From: Clostridium sp.
Lineage (GTDB): Bacteria; Cyanobacteriota; Vampirovibrionia; Gastranaerophilales; Gastranaerophilaceae
DNA length: 64,000 bases
Direction of reading: 5' to 3'
NCBI GenBank assembly: GCA_018362895.1
Contig: JAHALR010000014.1
Location: 1-64,000 of the forward strand
Shown here: piece by piece, positions 43,986 to 51,870 of the stretch
Layout of the letters: each line of letters opens with the position of its first letter
Position numbering within the stretch: the stretch's first letter is position 1
Position numbers and translations under genes: made by a program
Notes under the pieces: generated by a model
What the model was told of the DNA's origin: nothing
Seen by the model: only the letters and a program-made list of their open reading frames with translations
The model's database searches: none

Positions 43986-46214
43986 TTAATCCTCACCTTC
44001 TGCATACAAAAAACCAAATCTTGTAACACCTGCAAGATTATCTGTATTAAATCTGACTTGTTGCCCTTTTACACAGGGTGCATAATTAGTAACGTAATTA
44101 TCTGCACGCCCTGCAAATGCACAGTTATTGACTGTTGTCAGGATATTATAAAAAGATGTAAAACGCCCAGCTTGTCCCAAAACACCTTCTGCAACAAAAT
44201 AACCCGTACCGGGGGCTGTGTATGTTGAATCACTAACAGGTGTCATTGCAATAAATCGTCCTGAAGGCACACCTTGAGCAGCGATAAAAGATGTGTCGTT
44301 GTAGTCTAAGGCTCGAAAGATTTTAGGTTGAATTATTATTTTTTGAGCTTTTTCTGTTGAAAAATCATATTCAAAATTGCCGGTAACTATAAGTTCAGCT
44401 TTAATAACTTTTAAGTCAGGACCTACATTGTAAAAACAATTTTCATCTTTAACATATGCGGTTGTATATGCTCGTGTAAAAGGAATTTCGCCATATCTTT
44501 CTACAACAAAATAGCTCTGAACATCTGTGAAAGAGATACCGGCTGGGTGTAATAAAAACTTACAATAAGCGTAATCATTACGTCCGCTCTTTTGTATAGT
44601 ATAAGTAGACAGATGTTCTAATGTATATCCAATATTCTTCAAGCTTCCATCGGTATTTCTTCCGTTTGGAACAAGCCCTTTGACACCTTTGTCACACCAG
44701 ATAGTTGAGCCGATAAACCCGAAACCGTTGAAGATGTTATTTATATTACTAATCAAGTTAGCTTGTCTATCCACAACACAAAAAGGCAAACTATTGTATG
44801 TTGAATTTTGAACACCGCTTGTGTATTGTGAAACAATGTTTGCAGCCGTATCATAAACTGTTCCGTTTACCCCTGATGTTGGTGGATTATCTCCTGATAT
44901 TGCTTTGTTAACAAAAGAAGGTGTAATTGTACCTGTTGAGGCAACGCTAATTAATGTGTCTCCAGTCTCAGTTCCTTGATAAGAATACTGCTTTTCAATA
45001 TCATACTTCACATAATAAAAGAGCTTTTGTTCATCCCACGAGATATCAACAATTTCACCACCGTTTAAGCTGTCACCAACACTCATAGTCGGAGCTTCTA
45101 CACCGTAAGGCACTATAACAACACTTCCTGCTTTAAGTGTTAAGGTACCGTTGTTAAGCTCAACATTAACTCTCTGCGGAATTTCCAGAAGGCAGTTTGT
45201 AATTTGAGTAGTTCTTAAAGCATTACTGGCATTTGCCAGCTGGGCTATACCTTCGTCGGTTTTTTCCTGAAGCCTGTTTGTGTATGTCTCAATCGCTATC
45301 GCATCGTCTACAACGTTTGCAAGCTGAACCATAGGACGATAGCATACTGTTTTAGGACGTACGGTTGTTGAGCTGCCATAAATTGGGTTTGATAGTGAAG
45401 CATCAAAACCTGTTTGTCTAAACCTTCCACTATTACCGCTCACACCGTCACCGTTAGTGCTAATTGTGTAAAAACATCCTTGTGGATTACCGTTTTCCTC
45501 TTCAGATAATTTAATCGAGCCCGTTATATTCGGTAACCCAGCAGAAATACACTCACCGGTGTTATCCGAGGCGGCAGCAATGTATACATCTTTCAATGTT
45601 GGTGTCTTGAACTTTTTGTTCACTGTGTCCAGCGCAAATTTAGCGCACACACCGTCATTAGTCTCAATCTCCGAGGCATAAGCTTCATATGTAACCCATT
45701 CAATCTTGTTATTTACAAGCAAGGTGTAAGGGTTTGTTTCGCCTGCTTCAAAGTCAGCCTCTGAAAGCTCTATGCCTTTACAATCGTATGCACCGTTTAT
45801 AGAACCCGGGTCTTTGCGTGATGTGTAAAAAATGTCACCAACATTGCGACCGTAGCCCAGATTTTTATCTCCCGTGCCCAGCTCCGCTTTTTTCCATTTT
45901 GTGTCGTCTGTTAAAGGGTTATTTTTATTATCGTCACTTAATGACTGCCAGAGCTCGATATTGCCTTCTTCATTTATGTTTAAGGCAATTTCTTTGTCCT
46001 TAAACGTTTCTGTTGTGCTGTAATATCTGATAGCACAGCCTGTAATCCCTTTTTCAATGTGATTCATATAGTCAGCGTTTACAGGTGTCCCCAATTCCGT
46101 GACAAGACCGAAACTATCAACTAACGTAACTGAACCGTCATCGTTTGTCGTCATCTGGTAGGTTTTAGGTCTTTGTACGATTTGATCTTTCCATTCATTC
46201 GGGTTATATGCCAT
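43986..46214 (-). CDS. Tail fibre / receptor-binding protein
   Basis: A 742-residue virion protein starting MAYNPNEWKDQIVQRPKTYQ, the common opening of PBSX-type fibres. The region LGTPVNADYMNHIEKGI is typical of fibres that attach to the baseplate. The middle contains collar-like RPMVQLANVVDD and a coiled segment; the C-terminal 250 residues (probable receptor-binding part) end VTRFGFLYAEGED. No diversity-generating reverse transcriptase or repeat pair is seen nearby. It has AAAGGAG and its own late-type promoter upstream. Confidence 0.8.
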   Translation of the reverse strand: MAYNPNEWKDQIVQRPKTYQMTTNDDGSVTLVDSFGLVTELGTPVNADYMNHIEKGITGCAIRYYSTTETFKDKEIALNINEEGNIELWQSLSDDNKNNPLTDDTKWKKAELGTGDKNLGYGRNVGDIFYTSRKDPGSINGAYDCKGIELSEADFEAGETNPYTLLVNNKIEWVTYEAYASEIETNDGVCAKFALDTVNKKFKTPTLKDVYIAAASDNTGECISAGLPNITGSIKLSEEENGNPQGCFYTISTNGDGVSGNSGRFRQTGFDASLSNPIYGSSTTVRPKTVCYRPMVQLANVVDDAIAIETYTNRLQEKTDEGIAQLANASNALRTTQITNCLLEIPQRVNVELNNGTLTLKAGSVVIVPYGVEAPTMSVGDSLNGGEIVDISWDEQKLFYYVKYDIEKQYSYQGTETGDTLISVASTGTITPSFVNKAISGDNPPTSGVNGTVYDTAANIVSQYTSGVQNSTYNSLPFCVVDRQANLISNINNIFNGFGFIGSTIWCDKGVKGLVPNGRNTDGSLKNIGYTLEHLSTYTIQKSGRNDYAYCKFLLHPAGISFTDVQSYFVVERYGEIPFTRAYTTAYVKDENCFYNVGPDLKVIKAELIVTGNFEYDFSTEKAQKIIIQPKIFRALDYNDTSFIAAQGVPSGRFIAMTPVSDSTYTAPGTGYFVAEGVLGQAGRFTSFYNILTTVNNCAFAGRADNYVTNYAPCVKGQQVRFNTDNLAGVTRFGFLYAEGED

Positions 46215-46229
46215 TTATTTAATCTCCTT

Positions 46230-46260
46230 TAATACCATAATAGAGCTGAGCAAAACAGAC
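46230..46260 (-). promoter_or_regulatory. Late promoter copy 7 (degenerate box)
   Basis: Box GTCTGTTTT (6 of 9 matches), 9 nt, -10 TATTAT, 6 nt to the predicted start near 46230, leaving a 16-nt leader with AAAGGAG for the fibre gene. Confidence 0.5.
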
Positions 46261-46261
46261 A

Positions 46262-46747
46262 TTACAGCGGTTCAGTACCACAGTTGAATGTTCCGCAGCG
46301 CCTGAAATATTCAGTTACAATGATGTCAAACGTGATATAAGCAGGCTTTGCCTTCTCAACAGCCTTTTTCATTTCTTGATAATTCTCAGTCTGAACAATA
46401 ATACGGAAATGATAATTTGCTGAATCGTTTGAAAGATAAAACTGTGGATTGTCTATGTTGTTTGTGATTAACAATTCAAGGTTTTTCCAAGTCAGAGTTT
46501 TTTTACGTGCAAGTTTGTTTAAAACCCTTTGCCTTCGCTGCTGCAAGGTTAAAGAACTGTCAAAAGGCAGCGAAAAATCGTCTTCCCAACGACGTATAAA
46601 ATTTTCTGTTGTTTTGATATAAAGCTCTTTTATTAATTGCGATATATCGTTTCTGACAAGCTGGATTTCCGGGTCTATCGCAAGCATTATTTCTTTAAGC
46701 CCGACAATCTTTGTTACGGACGGGTCAACATTATCAAGCAAACTCAT
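46262..46747 (-). CDS. Baseplate protein, XkdU/YmfQ-like (DUF2313)
   Basis: A 161-residue protein in the XkdU position, between the baseplate J protein and the fibre. It starts MSLLDNVDPSVTKIVGLKEI and contains FIRRWEDDFSLPFDSSLTLQ, matching the DUF2313 pattern. These proteins cap the baseplate wedge and connect fibres. It ends CGTFNCGTEPL, a cysteine-containing tail. The ATG overlaps the last codons of the upstream gene. Confidence 0.8.
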   Translation of the reverse strand: MSLLDNVDPSVTKIVGLKEIMLAIDPEIQLVRNDISQLIKELYIKTTENFIRRWEDDFSLPFDSSLTLQQRRQRVLNKLARKKTLTWKNLELLITNNIDNPQFYLSNDSANYHFRIIVQTENYQEMKKAVEKAKPAYITFDIIVTEYFRRCGTFNCGTEPL

Positions 46748-47780
46748 TGATTACCACCTTGCCTGTTACGGGATATTCCGTATCCTCTATGTTGATTGAA
46801 ACAGTGCCCCCGTTGAGAGTATAGCTTGTAACATCTTCTACCCCCACGCAATCAAAAATCAGATTGTTAATATTGAAATATGAAACAGTATTGTCAACCG
46901 TCGGCAAATAGGTCTTTAATTTTTCTGTCAATTCGTCTTTAACATCCGTTGTTTCATAGCCGTCTTTAAGTACTATATTTGCTGTAACGTCAATATCAAC
47001 ATAAGTCAGTGAATTAACAATAACTGTTGCATTAATAGGCTGGACAGAGTCAATATGATTAAAGACATTTTTTTTAAGGTCCTCAGACACAGAGACATCA
47101 TCGATTGCGGAGATATATACACCGACTTTGCCCGGTCCCATTGTTTCAGCACTTTTGATTACGGCTTTTTGTACCCCTTCAACTTCTCTCGCCCATTTTT
47201 CGTACTGATTTTTATTGGCATTTGTGGCATCTTCAGCCAGATAATCTAAAATACGCTGTCTGTATGTTGTGTCATCTTTTTCTTTGTCAAAACCGTCATA
47301 AGCAGGCTCAGGGTTTGTTACCGAGGTCAAGTCCTCATAATCTGTTAAAAATTCTGTAATAGTTCCGGCAGGAACATTTCCGATAGTTCCCGAGGTTTCA
47401 CATTGTGCCTTAACTGTTGCAGCTCCCGAGGAATTTATAACTTTATACTCTTGAACAGTGTAAACAAGGTTGTTATAAATTGCTTTGACTGTATTGTTTA
47501 TAACAGTTCCCTGTTTACCTGTAATTTGAAGATAAACAGTCGCTGGCTTACCCTTACGTCTGGGTATTCCATAATCAGCACCAACTTTATCAAGGTCATC
47601 GCCTTTTGCCGTCAACACAAAGCATCTGTCAGCGATGTTGTTAAGTTCAGTATCTTCAATGTTTGCAAGCTCGTAAGCAACAGAGCCTACAATCTGCTGC
47701 GAAAATCCACCCTCAAGCAAGTTGGCCGGCATTGACATTCTGTCGTTTATTCGTTGTTGGATAGTATCCTGAGTCGTCAT
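46734..47780 (-). CDS. Baseplate J-like protein (XkdT)
   Basis: A 348-residue baseplate wedge protein. Typical blocks: RCFVLTAKGDDLDKVGADYG near the N-terminus, GTIGNVPAGTITEFLTDYED in the middle, KDDTTYRQRILDYLAED, and the VSEDLKKNVFNHIDSVQPIN stretch. Contractile tails need it to trigger sheath contraction. It starts at the ATG 47780, which is where late promoter copy 1 should initiate; no Shine-Dalgarno is present, so translation is probably leaderless. Confidence 0.9.
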   Translation of the reverse strand: MTTQDTIQQRINDRMSMPANLLEGGFSQQIVGSVAYELANIEDTELNNIADRCFVLTAKGDDLDKVGADYGIPRRKGKPATVYLQITGKQGTVINNTVKAIYNNLVYTVQEYKVINSSGAATVKAQCETSGTIGNVPAGTITEFLTDYEDLTSVTNPEPAYDGFDKEKDDTTYRQRILDYLAEDATNANKNQYEKWAREVEGVQKAVIKSAETMGPGKVGVYISAIDDVSVSEDLKKNVFNHIDSVQPINATVIVNSLTYVDIDVTANIVLKDGYETTDVKDELTEKLKTYLPTVDNTVSYFNINNLIFDCVGVEDVTSYTLNGGTVSINIEDTEYPVTGKVVINEFA

Positions 47781-47810
47781 AATTTAATTATGACAATGCA
47801 AAAATCGGGC
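47778..47810 (-). promoter_or_regulatory. Late promoter copy 1, leaderless start of XkdT
   Basis: Box GCCCGATTT at 47802-47810, 9 nt, -10 CATAAT at 47787-47792, 6 nt, ATG at 47780. Confidence 0.75.
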
Positions 47811-47812
47811 AG

Positions 47813-48265
47813 TTAAGCAGCCTCCAGATACTCATAATATTGTGCAACGTTGCCATATACTGTATTTACATTGAAATAACACAGTACTTTCGAACCTTCT
47901 CTTTTTATATCAAAATCAGAAAGGCTTGTAATATATGGGTTACATAACAGAGCCTCTTCAATAAATCGCTTTAACTCGGATTTTAAGAGTTCTCCTGACA
48001 AATAACGCCCTATGAGCGTATAAATTTCCTGTCCGTAGTCCGTTGAATAAGCAACATAACTAAAACGAGGTATCAGCAAAGCAAAGTAAATCCAAATCTT
48101 TAAGGCCTCGTTTTTTTCGACGTAGTAGTATAATCCGCCGCGTGTTTTTAATTGCAGAGTCTCAAAATCAAACGCAAGTTCCTTAAAAACAGGCAGCTCA
48201 ACCTCTGTTTTTATTTCTTCCGTATTTGTTAATGTCGACGGGATAAAAGCGTAACTGCTACTCAA
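47813..48265 (-). CDS. Baseplate protein XkdS-like (DUF2634/gp25)
   Basis: About 150 residues, in the XkdS slot. The block YSTDYGQEIYTLIGRYLSGE followed by LLCNPYITSLSDFDIKREG is the DUF2634/gp25-like wedge signature. I prefer a TTG at 48265 after AAAGGCGG; a longer frame opens at 48289 and overlaps the upstream gene by 32 nt. It acts with XkdT in the wedge. Confidence 0.78.
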   Translation of the reverse strand: MSSSYAFIPSTLTNTEEIKTEVELPVFKELAFDFETLQLKTRGGLYYYVEKNEALKIWIYFALLIPRFSYVAYSTDYGQEIYTLIGRYLSGELLKSELKRFIEEALLCNPYITSLSDFDIKREGSKVLCYFNVNTVYGNVAQYYEYLEAA

Positions 48266-48686
48266 GCTCAACCGCCTTTCTAATGACAAGATATGTATTA
48301 AACCCCAACCTTTGTACTGTTACATAATCGCCGACGGATAAAATATAAGTGCCTTGCCATGATTTAAAAAAGTTGTAAAAATCTGTCAAAAACTGTTTTT
48401 GACTTCCGGAGATTTCAACTGTTCCTGTGGGTGTATTATCCGCCTTCCACAACGCAGGATTAATATTTTGCGCGCTGTCCATACCAGCAACATCAAGATT
48501 AATATTAGCCTGCAAAATCAATGGGTCAATGTAAATATTGTCTCCGTTTGCAATACTTATCTCTATCCCTTTGTAATCAAAAACAAAAGGCTTCAACGAT
48601 TTGACCTGACATAATGCCACAACATCAGGGTTTTGTGCTTTTGATTGTGTTTGCACCTGTTTCCAGAATTTAGCAACATTACTCAT
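48258..48686 (-). CDS. Baseplate protein XkdR-like (DUF2577)
   Basis: About 142 residues, in the XkdR slot between hub and wedge genes. It begins MSNVAKFWKQVQTQSKAQNP and contains the beta-rich KGIEISIANGDNIYIDPLIL and VGDYVTVQRLGFNTYLVI, suiting an OB-fold spike or hub accessory. The ATG at 48686 has GTGAGG 7 nt upstream; an ATG at 48692 overlaps that site and is less likely. Confidence 0.75.
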   Translation of the reverse strand: MSNVAKFWKQVQTQSKAQNPDVVALCQVKSLKPFVFDYKGIEISIANGDNIYIDPLILQANINLDVAGMDSAQNINPALWKADNTPTGTVEISGSQKQFLTDFYNFFKSWQGTYILSVGDYVTVQRLGFNTYLVIRKAVELE

Positions 48687-49593
48687 TTTCATACCTCACA
48701 AAATCTATCTCAAGCTCCATAGAGCTATCGGCTGCTATTGTATGGTTGTCCGAAACAATTTCAAATATTCCGACAAAGTTGTTTATCGGTTCTTTTACTC
48801 TGATGTAACGACCGGAAATGCAGTTGTTGTCGTTATCTGCAACAAAGCTTCCCTGATAGTCACCGTTATTTAATAGTTTCGCTGCATCAATAAGATTGTT
48901 TTTGCTGTCTTTGTCATATCTGTAAATGTCTTGAAATAAGCCGAATTGATTTATACTATCCGTATTTTGTACCTGATTTATATAATTACCTTTGTTATCA
49001 ATTATAAGAATCTTGTTGACCATATCTGACATATCAGAACTGAAAGAAGATACACGGATATTCTTGCCTATTTCAAAAGTGTTAACTACGTTATGTTCTG
49101 CGAGTTTCAGAGTTAAACCGTCCAGATAAAGGCAATATCTTTCAAACATTACATCACAGGCGGTTTTTAAGACATCGTAATAACTTAAATCACCTGTTGA
49201 TACTATATTATGAATATGTTTGCTTTCGCTGTTAATCCCGTTTTTAAGTCCGAAAGAACCGCAAATATTGTTAGCAAGCTGTGTAAGCGTTCCTTTGAAT
49301 CTGCCGGTGCATTTTGATTTTAAAAGTCTTTTCATCAAGTCTGAACAGCGAATATTCAAAAGCCCTGCATCTGTGTTGTAATCAATTTTTTCGATATATC
49401 CGTAAAAATGAGTTTTGTTCTCATTGCTGTAATAGACTTTGTCACCGATTTTTGCTTTATAAGACGGCAATGTTTTATCTAACGGGGCATATACAACAGA
49501 AAAACTTAAGGACCTTGAAACAGTGTATTTACTGCCGCCCCATTGTATGCCGTCTTGGACAAGCTCGATTATCCGGTCATTTACTTTTATCAT
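48679..49593 (-). CDS. Baseplate hub protein XkdQ-like (gpD/gp27 family)
   Basis: A 304-residue hub protein: GDKVYYSNENKTHFYGYIEK, RCSDLMKRLLKSKCTGRFKG, YDVLKTACDVMFERYCLYLD and the C-terminal GSFVADNDNNCISGRYIRVK. Hub trimers join the tail tube to the spike. Its ATG overlaps the stop of the LysM gene (ATGA), as in PBSX. Confidence 0.85.
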   Translation of the reverse strand: MIKVNDRIIELVQDGIQWGGSKYTVSRSLSFSVVYAPLDKTLPSYKAKIGDKVYYSNENKTHFYGYIEKIDYNTDAGLLNIRCSDLMKRLLKSKCTGRFKGTLTQLANNICGSFGLKNGINSESKHIHNIVSTGDLSYYDVLKTACDVMFERYCLYLDGLTLKLAEHNVVNTFEIGKNIRVSSFSSDMSDMVNKILIIDNKGNYINQVQNTDSINQFGLFQDIYRYDKDSKNNLIDAAKLLNNGDYQGSFVADNDNNCISGRYIRVKEPINNFVGIFEIVSDNHTIAADSSMELEIDFVRYENE

Positions 49594-50258
49594 AATGGCA
49601 GCATCTCCACGACTTGTCCGGCTATACTTGCGTTTTGGTTTGTTATTGCGTTAAGATTGGCTAGTTCTTGCGATCTGCCGCCATAAGTAAGCTTAGCCAA
49701 TTTATAAATGGTCATTCCTCGTTGTGCCACCTGTTGATTAGGTATAAATTTGTTAATAGTACGTTTTTTAAGCCTTGTTACGCTTGTTTCAGCAGCATTC
49801 ATAACCGGCACGGTTTCTTTTTTTGAGGGGTCTTTATATTCGATGAGGTCAATTATATAGCCAACATCTCTGACAGATTCACGCACTGACTCAATGAGTC
49901 TTTCCACCCTGAATTCTGCATTAAGTTTCTCGGATATGATAACTCTGATGATAGCATCCTCATCAACCCAACGATCAATCATGTCTATTGTTTCCTGAAG
50001 GTTATAAGGTTTATATTGCAGCTGTCGGATTAACGATGCAAGCAAAGATAATGCAGATGTACTGTCCGGCAAAATGTTTGTCAGGTTGAGTCTTTTAAGC
50101 CGCTTTATGCCCTTAACGGAAATCTCTCCAAAGTCTAAAATATTATAGGTCTTTATGTCTTTTTCCGTAGGAATATCAGTTGTTTCAGGGTTTAGAGGAA
50201 GAGTAATGCTCTCTCCTGTTTTTGCGTTATAAAGTTGTATTTCCAAACGTTTGCCCAT
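49590..50258 (-). CDS. LysM tail protein XkdP-like
   Basis: A 222-residue protein. The N-terminal part has the XkdP block LNPETTDIPTEKDIKTYNIL; the C-terminal LysM-like motif is MTIYKLAKLTYGGRSQELAN, then LNAITNQNASIAGQVVEMLP. LysM helps dock tail components or peptidoglycan. It starts directly at promoter copy 5 with no ribosome site, so leaderless translation is expected. The plus-strand peptide gene lies just beyond its promoter. Confidence 0.82.
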   Translation of the reverse strand: MGKRLEIQLYNAKTGESITLPLNPETTDIPTEKDIKTYNILDFGEISVKGIKRLKRLNLTNILPDSTSALSLLASLIRQLQYKPYNLQETIDMIDRWVDEDAIIRVIISEKLNAEFRVERLIESVRESVRDVGYIIDLIEYKDPSKKETVPVMNAAETSVTRLKKRTINKFIPNQQVAQRGMTIYKLAKLTYGGRSQELANLNAITNQNASIAGQVVEMLPL

Positions 50259-50288
50259 ACTTTTATTGTACGGGTTTTAAAATCTGGC
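50256..50288 (-). promoter_or_regulatory. Late promoter copy 5, leaderless start of XkdP-like gene
   Basis: Box GCCAGATTT at 50280-50288, 9 nt, -10 TACAAT at 50265-50270, 6 nt, ATG at 50258. A divergent TATAAA for the small peptide RNA is 10 nt to the right. Confidence 0.7.
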
Positions 50289-50297
50289 TTTGTTTAT

Positions 50298-50383
50298 TAT
50301 AAAATAAATAAAGGGTAAGCTTCCCGCGACCTCCACCGGCACAGACTTGTTAAGCAGTATTGACGGTTAAAGGAGGTGATGTC
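50298..50383 (+). promoter_or_regulatory. Structured leader with anti-Shine-Dalgarno
   Basis: A TATAAA -10 at 50298-50303 would start RNA near 50310. ACCTCC at 50329-50334 is exactly complementary to the ribosome site GGAGGT at 50372-50377. CTTCCC at 50320-50325 pairs with GGGAAG at 50458-50463 beyond the stop codon. Confidence 0.5.
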
Positions 50384-50458
50384 GTGAAATTCTGTATAAC
50401 AGAAAAAGCGCTATGGCTTATCTTGTTGATAATCATAGCACTTTATTTCACAAAATAG
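50384..50458 (+). CDS. 24-residue membrane peptide, candidate type I toxin
   Basis: GTG start 7 nt after a perfect AGGAGG gives a 24-residue peptide, MKFCITEKALWLI followed by a hydrophobic run and YFTK at the end, i.e. a single membrane helix with charged ends. It is the only plus-strand gene here, set between the LysM tail gene and an accessory gene, and has its own terminator. Size, helix, sequestered ribosome site and 5'-3' pairing match type I toxins such as BsrG or TxpA in plan. An antisense RNA was not located, so a lysis or accessory peptide remains possible. Confidence 0.55.
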   Translation: MKFCITEKALWLILLIIIALYFTK

Positions 50459-50459
50459 G

Positions 50460-50520
50460 GAAGTTAAGCAGAGTCTTAAGAGATTAGCGCCTCTTAAGGC
50501 TCTTTCCCTATGTTTTTATT
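50460..50520 (+). terminator. Strong terminator of the small peptide RNA
   Basis: A 12-bp hairpin, GAGTCTTAAGAG with CTCTTAAGGCTC (one G-T pair), lies within an outer stem AGGGAA/TTCCCT, followed by TTTTTA. Confidence 0.8.
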
Positions 50521-50548
50521 ATACCTTGTTTTTGAGTTTTAGCAAGGT

Positions 50549-51604
50549 CTACTTTTGGGCATATTCTTTTTCTATTTCTGCAACTTTTGCTTTTAATATA
50601 TCAGAAAATTTATAAATCTCATTAATACTTTGTATGGGCTGCTTTTGTTCTCTTGTGCCTTCAAGAAATGCAATATATTTTTGTGAACGGTTAAAATATA
50701 ATCTGCACAGGGTTTTTCTGATATTATCATCAAGCAATACATTGCAATAGCTTGCATTGTCTCTGTATGTAACTCTGTTTAAGTCAATATTTCCATTCAA
50801 AATACTTTTAACAATCGCATAACCTTCCAGTTCTTCCAATGTTGTAACAACTTGATTCTTTTTTTCTTTCTCATCTTGCTTTGATGTCAGGCTAAAATCA
50901 AGTGACGTTTTCATCACTTTTGACATGAAAAGATTAAATGCTTCAACTGTTGTTTTTCTATGTTTTTCAATTACTTTTGCAGTTTTTACTCCGTCATATA
51001 TTTCAGACTTGTCTAATAAATATCTGACAAAATCGTCTGACGGATTTCTGTATTCGTTTTCTATGACCTCTTCAAACTGTCTGATATATTTCAAATCTCC
51101 GGCATTGGAGTATGCCTTTTCAAGGTCAAAGTTCTCTTTGCAAAATTCTGATAATGTTTCCAGCTGATTTTCTTTATATTCAAAAAGGTTGAATGTAAAA
51201 AACGGTTCTTTATCGAGCACATTTGTCTCTTCAATATCGGAAAAGAATTTATATACAATGCCGTTCGTCAGGATAATAAATTTTGCTTTGCAAGCAGTAA
51301 AATATTTGAAAAGCTGGCCGGCATGTTTTTTAACATCGAGTTTGTCGTTATCAACTTTTTTACATTCAATTAAAATTATCGGTTTACCGTCCTGCATAAC
51401 AGCGTAGTCAACTTTTTCATCTTTCTTGAGTCTGGAATCGGCAACAAACTCGGGAACAACTTCAAGAGGATTAAACACATCATAGCCAAGAGTATTTAAA
51501 AACGGCATAACAAGAGCATTTTTGGTTGCTTCTTCTGTTTGCAGGCTATCTTTTAAACTAATTGCTCTCTCTTTAAGCTGTTCTATTTTTTCTGAAAATT
51601 CCAA
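50549..51604 (-). CDS. HsdR N-terminal-domain restriction-like protein
   Basis: About 351 residues resembling the stand-alone proteins annotated as type I restriction enzyme R N-terminal domain. The PD-(D/E)xK core is visible: EKVDYAVMQDGKPIILIECK, with the earlier NTLGYDVFNPLEVVPEF and the QLFKYFTACKAKFIILTNG strand. No helicase domain follows, so it is not a full HsdR. TTG start after AGAAAGGG. It sits as a cargo gene between tape measure and LysM genes, with a zinc-ribbon peptide gene upstream. A role against competing phages is inferred, not shown. Confidence 0.8.
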   Translation of the reverse strand: MEFSEKIEQLKERAISLKDSLQTEEATKNALVMPFLNTLGYDVFNPLEVVPEFVADSRLKKDEKVDYAVMQDGKPIILIECKKVDNDKLDVKKHAGQLFKYFTACKAKFIILTNGIVYKFFSDIEETNVLDKEPFFTFNLFEYKENQLETLSEFCKENFDLEKAYSNAGDLKYIRQFEEVIENEYRNPSDDFVRYLLDKSEIYDGVKTAKVIEKHRKTTVEAFNLFMSKVMKTSLDFSLTSKQDEKEKKNQVVTTLEELEGYAIVKSILNGNIDLNRVTYRDNASYCNVLLDDNIRKTLCRLYFNRSQKYIAFLEGTREQKQPIQSINEIYKFSDILKAKVAEIEKEYAQK

Positions 51605-51618
51605 TTTTAAACCCTTTC

Positions 51619-51789
51619 TTAAGATATTAACCAGTTCACAAAAAGACCTGCAATGATTGCTAAAAATATTATAATTGCAATTGTGCAGCCACAACCCCTT
51701 TTTTGTACATTCTCTAAAAAATCATAGCCGCATTGAGGGCAAACTTTTGCATTGTCAGCAAGTTCTTTTTTGCAATTAGGACAAATCAT
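51619..51789 (-). CDS. Zinc-ribbon membrane peptide
   Basis: A 56-residue protein missed by size filters: MICPNCKKEL, then VCPQCGYDF makes a CxxC-14-CxxC zinc ribbon, and the C-terminal half is one membrane helix (TIAIIIFLAIIAGLFV) after a CGC motif. Its stop codon lies in the ribosome site of the HsdR-N-like gene, so the two are coupled. TATAAT at about 51810 and a palindrome upstream suggest an independent cargo promoter. Confidence 0.7.
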   Translation of the reverse strand: MICPNCKKELADNAKVCPQCGYDFLENVQKRGCGCTIAIIIFLAIIAGLFVNWLIS

Positions 51790-51840
51790 AATCAACTCTT
51801 ATTTTTTGATTATATTAACATATATCAAAAAGAAATGTAT

Positions 51841-51852
51841 TACATTAATGTA
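51841..51852. promoter_or_regulatory. Palindrome upstream of the cargo genes
   Basis: TACATTAATGTA is a perfect 12-bp palindrome, about 40 nt upstream of a TATAAT that would serve the zinc-ribbon gene. It may be an operator. Confidence 0.35.
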
Positions 51853-51870
51853 TTTTCCGTTTAGAAACAA

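Noticed and set aside
43986..46214. Diversity-generating retroelement acting on the fibre
   Set aside because: No reverse transcriptase, template repeat or adenine-variable repeat is visible in the window.
50549..51604. Full type I restriction system
   Set aside because: Only the N-terminal nuclease-like part of HsdR is present; no helicase, HsdM or HsdS gene is nearby.
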